A stretch of DNA of 64,000 nucleotides from NCBI GenBank assembly GCA_024231955.1, contig JAAEPZ010000253.1, forward strand, positions 1 through 64,000. Reading direction: 5' to 3'. The notes below the pieces were generated by a model. That model saw only the letters and a list, made by a program, of their open reading frames with translations, was not told where the DNA came from and ran no database searches. Shown here piece by piece: positions 8,068-16,500 of the stretch (its first letter is position 1; each line of letters starts with the position of its first letter). This stretch comes from a bacterium (GTDB taxonomy: Bacteria; Krumholzibacteriota; Krumholzibacteriia; JACNKJ01). Both the position numbers and the translations under genes were made by a program.

Positions 8068-10968
8068 TCAGAGACTACGTGCGATCTCCTCGGTGACGAA
8101 CGCTTCCAGGACATCGCCCTCTTTGAGATCCTGGAAATCGATCAAGCCGATACCACACTCGAAACCGGACTCAACCTTGGCCACATCATCCTTGAATCGT
8201 TTCAGGCTGGAGATCTTGCGTGTGCTTAAAACCACACCCTCGCGGAGGACCCGGATCTGGGCTTTCCGCTCAATGGTGCCCTCCTGCACATAGCAACCGA
8301 CGATGACACCGATTTTGGGGACACGGAAGACCTGACGCACCTCGGCCGAGCCCAGCACCTTCTCCTTGATCTCCGGAGAGAGCAGTCCACCCATGGCCTG
8401 CTTGATCTCATCGACAGCCTCGTAGATGATATCGTAGGTCCGGATCTCAACGTGCTCCCTCTTGGCCATCTCCCGCACCGAAACCTGCGGACGCACGTGG
8501 AAGCCGATGATGATGGCATCGCTCGCCGATGCCAGCAGGACGTCCCCCTCGTTGACCGTGCCGACAGATTTGTGTATGACGATAACCTTGACCTCATCGG
8601 TGGACAGCTTCTGGAAGTTGTCCGCCATCGCCTCCACAGAACCGGATACGTCACCCTTGAGAACCAGCTTGAGCTCCTGCACCTCGCCCTTGTTGATCTG
8701 ACTGTAGAGATCATCCAGGGTCATCCGACGGTGATAGCGCAACTCCTGCTCACGCCGCAACTGCTGCCGCTTGGTCGAGATCGAACGAGCCTCGACCTCC
8801 GATTTGACACCGGAGAAACTGTCACCGGCTTCAGGGACGCCACCGGCACCCAGGATTTCAACCGGGATTCCCGGTCCGGCCTCCTTGATGCGCTTGCCCC
8901 ACTCGTCGACCAGCGCCCTCACGGTACCGAAGTGCAGCCCGACCGAGAAGGAGTCGCCCACCTTCAAGGTACCCTGCTGTACCAGAACCGTGAACAGGAC
9001 ACCGCGACCGGGATCCTTCTTGGCCTCGATCACCGTTCCTCTGACTTCCCGATGCGGGGCGCCCTTGAGTTCGAGCATCTCCGCCTGGAGATGGACCATC
9101 TCGAGGAGCCGCTCAACCCCATCACCGGTTTTGGCCGAAACCGGCACACACACGATATCGCCGCCGAAATCCTCGACGGTGATCCCGTGCTGCAACAGCT
9201 CCTGCTTGACCTTGTCGATGTTCGCCGCCGGCAGGTCGATCTTGTTGATCACCACGATAATCGGCACCTTGGCCGCCTTGGCGTGGTCAATCGCCTCGAC
9301 CGTCTGCGGCATGACGCCATCGTCCGCCGCGACGATCAGGATCACGATATCGGTTACAGAGGTGCCGCGCGCGCGCATGGCGGTGAAAGCCTCGTGACCG
9401 GGCGTATCCAGGAAGGTGATCAGGCCGCCGCCGGCTTCGATCGAGTAGGCGCCGATATGCTGCGTGATGGCGCCGGCCTCCCCATCCGCCACGTTGGCCT
9501 TGCGGATATAATCGAGCAGTTTGGTCTTGCCGTGATCGACATGCCCCATGACCGTTACGATCGGACCGCGCGCTTCGAGCTCAGCCTCAGGGATCTCCTC
9601 AACCTCTTCGACCTCATCCTCAAGCTCGGTGATGAACTCCACCTCGAAGTCGTACTCCGTGGCGATCACCTCGATATCCTCTTTTTCAAGACGCTGGTTG
9701 ATCGTGACCATCAAACCGCTGCGCATGCAGCAGGTGATCACTTCGATCTCCGGCACCTTCATGGCATTCGCCAACTCAGCCAATGTGGTCAGAGGCAGAA
9801 TCCTGAGCACCTTGGCCTGAACTTCGGTTTTCTCGTGTTCGATCTCAAGGGGTTCACCGACGCGCCGTCGCTTCTTGCCGGAACCACGGGTATCAAGGCT
9901 GGCCATTGTCTGACGTACGCTCCGTTTGACCTCTTGCTGGTCAACCTTGTCGCGCTTCTTGCGCCGTTTCTTGCCGCGTTTGTCGCCCCAGCCACCGGGA
10001 CCGCCGGCTCCGCCGGCTCCACCAGCTCCGCCGGCTCCACCAGCTCCGCCGGGTCCACCAGGACCACCGGGTCCACCTGGACCGCCATGGCCACCGGGTC
10101 CACGTCCGGGGCCGCCAGGTCCGCCGTGGCCACCGGGACCACGTCCGGGGCCGCCAGGACCACCGTGGCCACCAGGGCCGCCGGGACCGCGACCGGGACC
10201 GCCAGGTCCGCCGGGACCGCGTCCGGGACCGCCATAGCCGCCCCGCTGTTGTCCACCCTGCGGGTAACCGCCCGGGCGACCGGCTGGACGCTGAGGAGGT
10301 GCAGGCGGGCGGGCACCGGGCTCCATGCCTGGCGCATAGCGAATGACACGAGGCTTGGGAGCCTCTTCGGCCCTCTTCGCCTCGGCCAGCCTCTTCTCCT
10401 CCTCCTCCTTGGCCTTCCTGATCTTATCCTCTTCCTTCTCACTTGCACTCTTGCGGGAGAGTTTCACACCTGTGGCTTCATCGGTCTCCACGAGAGATTC
10501 CTCGGCAACCGGCGGTGCCGCTTCAACTTCCGGCACCTCCTCCACGGGCGCGGGGGCAGGCTCCTGCCTCTCTTCGACAACGGGAGATTCCGGTTCGACA
10601 GGTGGCGCAACCACTGCCTCCTCCACCACGGGAGCCTCTGTCGGTTGGCTCTCAACGGCTTCGACTACAGCTTCCTCCACCTCGGTCTCATCCTTTTTAA
10701 CCGCTTTCTTGGCGGTCTTCTTGGCGGTCTTCTTGGCCGTCCTCTTTGCTGTCTTGCCGGCAGTTTTCTTGACGGCCTTCTTCGCGGTCTTCTTGGTCGC
10801 TTTGGCAGGTGTCCCTTTACGGAACTTCACCTCGGCGGCCTCAACCATCTCATCCGTCATCTGGTTCATGTGGCTCTTGATCTCGAAACCCTTGTCACGC
10901 AGGAAGTGCACAAGATCCTTGTGCTCCACCTTCAGGGATTTCGCGACCTGATAGACTCTTTTGGCCAA
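8068..10968 (-). CDS. infB: Translation initiation factor IF-2 with long low-complexity N-terminus
   Basis: A GTPase that brings initiator tRNA to the 30S subunit. From the C-terminal half, the G motifs are plain: GHVDHGKTKL (G1), DTPGHEAF (G3) and NKID (G4), followed by IF-2 domains II-IV. Residues 1-50 form the small N-terminal IF2_N helix domain. Then come an H1-like Lys/Ala tract (about 56-92), a Glu/Pro/Val-rich segment (93-205) and a Gly-Pro-Arg collagen-like tract (about 230-328). The start is either GTG at 10971 or TTG at 10968. The Shine-Dalgarno GGAGG lies 3 bases before the GTG but 6 before the TTG, and TTG gives the usual MAKRVY opening, so TTG is preferred. It follows ylxQ by about 10 bp. 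Confidence 0.97.
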   Translation of the reverse strand: MAKRVYQVAKSLKVEHKDLVHFLRDKGFEIKSHMNQMTDEMVEAAEVKFRKGTPAKATKKTAKKAVKKTAGKTAKRTAKKTAKKTAKKAVKKDETEVEEAVVEAVESQPTEAPVVEEAVVAPPVEPESPVVEERQEPAPAPVEEVPEVEAAPPVAEESLVETDEATGVKLSRKSASEKEEDKIRKAKEEEEKRLAEAKRAEEAPKPRVIRYAPGMEPGARPPAPPQRPAGRPGGYPQGGQQRGGYGGPGRGPGGPGGPGRGPGGPGGHGGPGGPGRGPGGHGGPGGPGRGPGGHGGPGGPGGPGGPGGAGGAGGAGGAGGAGGPGGWGDKRGKKRRKKRDKVDQQEVKRSVRQTMASLDTRGSGKKRRRVGEPLEIEHEKTEVQAKVLRILPLTTLAELANAMKVPEIEVITCCMRSGLMVTINQRLEKEDIEVIATEYDFEVEFITELEDEVEEVEEIPEAELEARGPIVTVMGHVDHGKTKLLDYIRKANVADGEAGAITQHIGAYSIEAGGGLITFLDTPGHEAFTAMRARGTSVTDIVILIVAADDGVMPQTVEAIDHAKAAKVPIIVVINKIDLPAANIDKVKQELLQHGITVEDFGGDIVCVPVSAKTGDGVERLLEMVHLQAEMLELKGAPHREVRGTVIEAKKDPGRGVLFTVLVQQGTLKVGDSFSVGLHFGTVRALVDEWGKRIKEAGPGIPVEILGAGGVPEAGDSFSGVKSEVEARSISTKRQQLRREQELRYHRRMTLDDLYSQINKGEVQELKLVLKGDVSGSVEAMADNFQKLSTDEVKVIVIHKSVGTVNEGDVLLASASDAIIIGFHVRPQVSVREMAKREHVEIRTYDIIYEAVDEIKQAMGGLLSPEIKEKVLGSAEVRQVFRVPKIGVIVGCYVQEGTIERKAQIRVLREGVVLSTRKISSLKRFKDDVAKVESGFECGIGLIDFQDLKEGDVLEAFVTEEIARSL
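9985..10281. repeat. Gly-Pro-Arg coding repeat in infB
   Basis: About 300 bp of degenerate 9-18 bp units (ggtccgccgtggccaccggg-like on the plus strand) encode GGPGGPGRGPGGHG-type repeats, ending in GGAGGAGGA units. The array is inside infB's disordered N-terminal region. Confidence 0.85.
10693..10803. repeat. Lys/Ala (H1-like) coding repeat in infB
   Basis: Units of the type ttcttggcggtc on the plus strand encode KKTAKK repeats inside IF-2. Their composition closely matches the histone H1-like gene at 1-298. Confidence 0.8.
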
Positions 10969-10981
10969 CACTTACCTCCAG

Positions 10982-11314
10982 TTAGACCGGTCTCGTATCT
11001 GCGGCCTCCGAGGGCCCTGATCGTTTTGCGATTGCGGCGGCGAGATGGGGATCGTTTATCCCCAGGATCGCCACCTCATTCCGTCCCAGCAAGTTTCCGA
11101 GTTCAGCCTTATCGCTGATGGTTACTATCGGAATCCGGCCGGTCTCCAGGCGGGTGAGCGATTCTCCCGCATCCTCAGCCAACAGGACCAGACGGCATGT
11201 GCCGCGTCCCAACCCTTTTTTGACGGCCCTGTACCCCACGGCCAGGGCTCCGCTGCGCCGGGCGAGATGAATATAGGAAGCTATCTCCCTCAGTCCCACC
11301 CCCTTTTTGGCCAC
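10982..11314 (-). CDS. L7Ae-family RNA-binding protein (YlxQ-like)
   Basis: A 110-residue protein starting at GTG (11314), three bases past the nusA stop. The L7Ae/L30e fold is indicated by an N-terminal helix (IASYIHLARRSGALAVGYRAV), the strand-turn RLVLLAEDAG and the C-terminal ILGINDPHLAAAI. Relatives (YlxQ/RplGA) sit between nusA and infB in Firmicutes and bind K-turn RNAs. The usual partner gene ylxR is absent from this operon. The exact RNA target is unknown. Confidence 0.85.
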   Translation of the reverse strand: MAKKGVGLREIASYIHLARRSGALAVGYRAVKKGLGRGTCRLVLLAEDAGESLTRLETGRIPIVTISDKAELGNLLGRNEVAILGINDPHLAAAIAKRSGPSEAADTRPV

Positions 11315-11316
11315 AG

Positions 11317-12933
11317 CTAAGCGTTTCCTTCACTCGGCTCGGCGGAATCCTTCTCGGATTCATCCTCCGCGCCGCTCTCCTCCGCCATTACCTGATCACC
11401 AGCGCTGTCGTCATCCCCGGCTTCGGCCTCCACCTCGACACCCTCTGCGGCGTCGCTGAAGGGTGAGGAGGCCTCATCCGACTCGACCTCAGGCACCTCA
11501 TCCTCAACCTCGTTTTCGGCGAACGGGGAGGCGGAAACCTCTTCCGTTGCATCATCTGTTTCGACATCGGCATCTGCGTCGGCATCAAACAGCTCTTCGT
11601 TGAACAGTTTGCTTTCGTCACGACGATCGGCTTCCAGCTCCTTGCGACGCTTTTCAATAAACTCCTGCCGCTTGCCGTGCAGACTGTCGCATACGTCCTG
11701 GGCCAGGCTGAGCAGACTCTCGCATGTCTTCAACCCGATCTCCTCGATCTCATCCAGGGCCTTCTCGCCGCCGGTTACGAGATCCTGCGCCGTATTCAGT
11801 CCAGCCCCCTTAAGGACCTCCGCCAGACGCGGAGTTATACCCTCCAACTCGGAGACATCCACCCTTACGAACTCATCGGCTTCGCGACGGAGCTGAAGCA
11901 GGAGCGAGGTAACCAGATCGATCCTGCAATTAGTCAGTTTGGCGGCCAGACGTACGTTCTGCCCCTCTTTGCCGATGGCCAGGGAGAGCTGATCCTCCTC
12001 AACGATCACCTCCAGCGCCTGCGACTCCCAATCCATCATCCGGATCGAGGAGACCTGGGCCGGAGAGAGAGCTCTACTGACGAATGTGTTGATATCGTCA
12101 TCCCAGGGGACGATATCGATCCGCTCCCCACTGAGCTCCTTGACGATGGCCATGACCCGGGCCCCCTTCATGCCGACGCAGGCGCCGACGGGATCGACCC
12201 GATCATCGTTGGAGAACACCGCCACTTTCGAACGCCAGCCCGGCTCACGGGCAATCGACTTCACGCCGACCAGACCCTCGTAGATTTCGGGGATCTCCTG
12301 CTCGAACAGACGCAGCAGGAAATCGGGGTGGGTGCGCGTAATGACGATCTGCGGGCCGCGGGCGTCACGCTGAACCTCGAGGACGAGGCCGCGCACCGTC
12401 GCACCCTGCTGCCAGCGCTCGCGCCGGATCTGCTCCCGATAGGGGAGAATCGCTTCGGCGCGTCCCAGGTTGACCAGGATATTGCCGCGATCCACCTGCT
12501 GCACGGTACCGCTGACGACCTCGCCGACCCTTTTACTGTATTCGTTGAAGATGCGCTCACGCTCGGCTTCGCGCACGCCCTGCACCAGAACCTGCTTGGC
12601 GGTCATGATGGCGTTGCGGCCGAACTCTTTCACATCAAGAGGAATGCGGATGACATCGCCGATCTCGGGATCGTCGATATAGGCGCGAGCCTCATCGACC
12701 GTCAGCTCCCTGTCCTCGTTATCGAGCGCCTCTTCAGTGACGACCTCCATAACCAGGTGGACTTCGATGGTGCTCTTCGCCGGGTCGATTTCGACTTCGA
12801 CCTCGGCTTCGGAACCGTGCTTACGGCGCACGGCCGATGTCAGGCCATAGGTCAGTGTTTCTATCAGGACATCACGGTCGACTTTGCGTTCGCGCGTGAT
12901 CTGTGTCAGGGCTTCGAAGAACCCATCACTCAT
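11317..12933 (-). CDS. nusA: Transcription termination/antitermination factor NusA
   Basis: A 538-residue protein with the NusA order: RNA-polymerase-binding N-terminal domain (1-125), S1 domain (VSGTVQQVDRGNILVNLGRAEAIL, about 137-160), two KH domains (VACVGMKG-like 'VGACVGMKGARV' and 'LAIGKEGQNVRLA'), then a helix-hairpin-helix segment (about 355-410). The last 110 residues are strongly acidic (Asp/Glu/Ser), unlike E. coli NusA. The ATG at 12933 is preferred over the GTG at 12936 because GGAGG lies 6 bases before it; it overlaps the end of rimP by 8 bases. NusA modulates pausing and termination. Confidence 0.97.
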   Translation of the reverse strand: MSDGFFEALTQITRERKVDRDVLIETLTYGLTSAVRRKHGSEAEVEVEIDPAKSTIEVHLVMEVVTEEALDNEDRELTVDEARAYIDDPEIGDVIRIPLDVKEFGRNAIMTAKQVLVQGVREAERERIFNEYSKRVGEVVSGTVQQVDRGNILVNLGRAEAILPYREQIRRERWQQGATVRGLVLEVQRDARGPQIVITRTHPDFLLRLFEQEIPEIYEGLVGVKSIAREPGWRSKVAVFSNDDRVDPVGACVGMKGARVMAIVKELSGERIDIVPWDDDINTFVSRALSPAQVSSIRMMDWESQALEVIVEEDQLSLAIGKEGQNVRLAAKLTNCRIDLVTSLLLQLRREADEFVRVDVSELEGITPRLAEVLKGAGLNTAQDLVTGGEKALDEIEEIGLKTCESLLSLAQDVCDSLHGKRQEFIEKRRKELEADRRDESKLFNEELFDADADADVETDDATEEVSASPFAENEVEDEVPEVESDEASSPFSDAAEGVEVEAEAGDDDSAGDQVMAEESGAEDESEKDSAEPSEGNA

Positions 12934-13420
12934 CACATTCCTCCGTCGGAGATTGCGTCTTCTTGCGACGCATGACCAGTTCCGGCAGGACCTGAGCCCT
13001 GTGGATTGTAGCTAGAGGGAGACGCTCCTCCGTCTGCCCGGTTGCGAGGAGAACGACTTCGTCCTCCAGGCTTTTCAGAATACCCTCAATCGTCCGGGTG
13101 TCCCCGTCCCCCTCCTTGATGACGACCCGCAGCCTCTCACCCAGAGAGAGTTCATAATGCCTGGGGCTGGTCAGCGTCCGGTCCACCCCCGAAGAGGAGA
13201 CCTCAAGGACATAGGCACCCTGGATGATATCCGCCTCCTCGATGAGGGGGCCGAGGCTACGGCTGATACGCACGCAGTCATCCAGTTTGACACCCTCGGA
13301 GGAATGTATATAAACCTGCAAGGTCCTGCGCCGTTGACCGGGTCGCAAACTCCATTGATACAGGTCGAAGCCCTCTCGGCGGACCTCCGCCTCCAGGAGC
13401 CTCTCCAGGTCCTCATTCAT
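12926..13420 (-). CDS. rimP: Ribosome maturation factor RimP
   Basis: A 164-residue protein starting MNEDLERLLEAEV. The two RimP domains are visible: an N-terminal alpha/beta domain (VYIHSSEGVKLDDCVRISRSL...YVLEVSSSGVDRTL) and a C-terminal SH3-like domain (GERLRVVIKEGD...IEGILKSL). It acts in 30S assembly. It is the first gene of the nusA-infB operon, as in most bacteria. The ribosome-binding site is weak, and other in-frame starts up to 13465 exist but would add residues foreign to the family. Confidence 0.93.
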   Translation of the reverse strand: MNEDLERLLEAEVRREGFDLYQWSLRPGQRRRTLQVYIHSSEGVKLDDCVRISRSLGPLIEEADIIQGAYVLEVSSSGVDRTLTSPRHYELSLGERLRVVIKEGDGDTRTIEGILKSLEDEVVLLATGQTEERLPLATIHRAQVLPELVMRRKKTQSPTEECDE

Positions 13421-13448
13421 TCCGCTGCCGTCCCGGGGAGAGTATAAA

Positions 13449-13475
13449 GAAAAAAGTGGGCACAATCACCCACTT
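13449..13475 (-). terminator. Hairpin plus U-tract in the rimP-nusA leader
   Basis: On the minus strand AAGTGGG pairs with CCCACTT across an eight-base loop and runs into TTTTTTC, a textbook intrinsic terminator. It lies between the predicted rimP promoter and the rimP start, about two bases after the expected transcription start. It could end sprA transcripts, act as an attenuator of the nusA operon, or both. Confidence 0.75.
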
Positions 13476-13483
13476 GAGAGAAC

Positions 13484-13512
13484 ACTGTAGACCAGAATCA
13501 TTGATACCGCAA
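13484..13512 (-). promoter_or_regulatory. Putative sigma70 promoter for rimP-nusA-infB operon
   Basis: Minus strand TTGCGG, 17 bases, TACAGT. The expected start (near 13477) falls just before the hairpin at 13449-13475. By-eye match only. Confidence 0.45.
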
Positions 13513-13576
13513 GTGTAAAAATGACAATACGTCAACCTGTTACAAAGATATCCAGAGCCGGTTATCGACGATGCGG

Positions 13577-16500
13577 CTAAAACACGAACGTGGCCCCCAC
13601 GCTGAGTCCCACCGAGGTTGTGGTCTGCCCTGAATCCTTATTGTGATTGCGTGAGAAACTCAGGCGGGCATTGCCAGAGAGCTTCTGTGAGAACTTGTAG
13701 TTTGCCGAGGGGTCGATAGAGAAATTCGAGCTGCCGCTGATGTTCCGGTCCGCCTGCCCCTCCTGAATCATGTAATTGGAGGTCCGGTTGTATTTCAGAC
13801 TCAAGGAGAGATCCAGACTGCTCGAGAAATGCACACCCCGCAATCCCGGCAGGTTGAGTCCATTGGGGGCGGACATACTGTAACTCATCTTGAAGTCCCC
13901 GCCTAAGCGGACATTCTTCGTGGTATTGCTCACGCTGAAATTGGTGTCGGAGTTGTAATTGAAGTTCAGATTGGTCGTCATCCTGCTGTGCCAGGTGACA
14001 TTCCAGTGCGGCATGACGCCAAGCCTCACCGTCTTCGTACTGCTGCTGGTGCCCAGGTTCTCGGTCGTGTCCAGGTCCCTGGCGACGCCGAATCCGATAC
14101 TGCTGCTCTTGAATTTGCCCCCCCAGACGGGCCATTTCTCCACACTGAGGACCTCCAGACTGAAATCGGGCCACTTGCGCTTCATGGTCTTCATTCGGGA
14201 TCTCGAAGAGTTGCTGTTCTTCGAGGTCTGGTTGAACTTGGTGGTTATCGAGACCACTCCACCGACCGTCAAACCGGTCGACATCTTCAGCTGGCGCCCC
14301 TCGTTGTAGGTGTCGGGGTCTTTCGAGACAAGACGATCGGCGCCCGTGGCGCTGTAGGCCGGCAGATCCAGGCTCTCCGAGAAACCGAAGCGGTAGAGCG
14401 CGCCCGCCTTGCCCCGCACCTGACTGTAGGAGTGGTTGACGTCACGCCGGATATCAACCTTGAGATCCTTGAGTTCGCCAAGGACGCTCAGTGTTTTCCA
14501 GACGACGAACATCGCGTCAACGCCCTCTTCCACCTCAACACTGTCGGCGACAGCCGCGACCGGCTCCACGATTACCGGCGTCGTCTCGGGGAACCAGCGA
14601 CGTGATTTTCGACTCAACATCCGCGGATCGGGACCGCGCAGAGGATCCACATTGCACCTGATCCGGCTGCCCCGCCTCCTCATCTGCACAGGCGGCTGCG
14701 TCGGCGGAGGTGCTCCCACGCCGGGTTGCCGCTCACTCTTCAGCCTGTCGCCGACCATCTTCTTGAACAGCTTGCCGATCTTGAACGTGTATCCGGTCGA
14801 GATCTCGTTGCGGCCGGAGAAATTGCGACTGCCGGAGGCGGTTTCACCCAGCCCGGCGACCGATGCCTGATTGGTCTGGCTGAATTTGCTGGTGTAAACG
14901 ATACGCGGTTTGAATCTCCGTATGAACGGAACGGTGTAGTTGCAGGAGAACGATTGATCCAGGCTCTTCTGGAAACCGAGATTGATATCCACATCACCGA
15001 CGCTGACCCTCTGAGCATCATCATGGAGCAATTCACGCCTGTCACCAATGGAGTAGGTCGTTTTGAATGAGGGGAAGAAATCCCACTTGAGATCAAAGCT
15101 GTTGTTCATGCTGCCCGATTGGGAATAGGGCTGCTCGGTAAACAGATTGCTGTCGTCATTGAGACTCGACCACCTCTTGGTCCAACTGCGCGATGTCTTG
15201 CTCGACATCTTGATGCTGGCGGGAACCCAGCGGAAACGGTAGCCGCGGAAGAGCTTGATCTCCCGCTCCTTGAATGAGGTGTTATGGGATACCGAATAGT
15301 TCACGCTCTCGGACAACGTGGCATTGCTCGGTCCCCGGATCTTGCTCTGTGAGCCCTGCAGACTGATTTTAAGATTGTCCAGCAGGGTCCGCGACAACCA
15401 GCGACGCGACGGGGTGCGCATCAGACTGGTGGAGAATCCCTGTTTGACGGAGCTGGTCCGATAGCGCTCCTTCAGCACGTCGTCCGCAATCAGGATATCG
15501 TTGCTGTTGGGCTTGTATTTGGGCGTCGTATTCGAGCGGCTGTAACTGAGTGAGATCGGAATCTCATAACCTCTCATAGGGAGGAAATGCCCGATTTTGG
15601 TTGAACCGGAAACGGACCAGCTGCGGGTCGAGGTATTGCTGCCGCTCGAGGCGCCGAGGCTTCTGAAATCGGCGCTGCGATTGTCGTAACTGGCGTTCAG
15701 CGAGATAATGCCGCCGAAACTGACCGACCCGTTGATCTTGCCGGCATAACCCATGTCCCGCCGCACATTCTTGACGCGGATATCGTTGAACCAGACCTCA
15801 CCGCTCAGCTCCTCGCTCTCCGCATCATTCACGACACCGAGGAACAGGTGCCGGATGTTCGTCAACTCGGGACGGCCGATACAGCGGATCGTGTATTCGC
15901 GTCCCGTCACGGATTTGTCGTAGATGGTGGTCGAGACCGTATCCCGGTCGGCCGAGAGCTTGAGATCGGTCCAGGCGCTCAGATCGAAATTGACCTCCAG
16001 CCATCTCTCATTCTCCGGGCGCAAGACAATCTCATAGAACTCGGTGCTGTCGAAGGCGGCGCGGAGGAAGATGTCGTGCCCCACAGTCGCTTCGTCCGCC
16101 TTGACCCAGAAAGAGAGGCTCTCATACCCCATCAGATTGAGTTTCGTGAAATTCTTGCGGATAACCGCCTGGTGCCCGGGCTCAATATCCTCGACCAGGA
16201 AAGAGAGAGCCTGCTCCCGCTCCTTGAGTCCGGTTTCCGGATTGGTCTCGGTCGAGTAGGGCCAGACGAAGGTGCTGTGCTCCTTGTCGTTGATGACCTC
16301 AACGCGCATGTCCTCACCGATACCGAGTTCGCCCGGAAGCAGCGTCTCCCCCGTGGCGACCTCCTGAATGCCGTGCGACTTCCAGCGGTTGCCCACGATC
16401 TTGATGCTTGCGATCTCCAGGGCGGTCAAGTACTCGCGGTCGAGGTTGCCCGTCGGCGTATTCAGCCCCTCCACCCAGAAGCGGAAGTACTGGATGCGGC

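Noticed and set aside
9926..10237. Pro-Gly-rich 'collagen-like' plus-strand frame
   Set aside because: It is the reverse strand of the Gly-rich repeat in infB.
8452..11118. 888-codon open frame on the plus strand
   Set aside because: Antisense to infB and explained by its codon bias and repeats.
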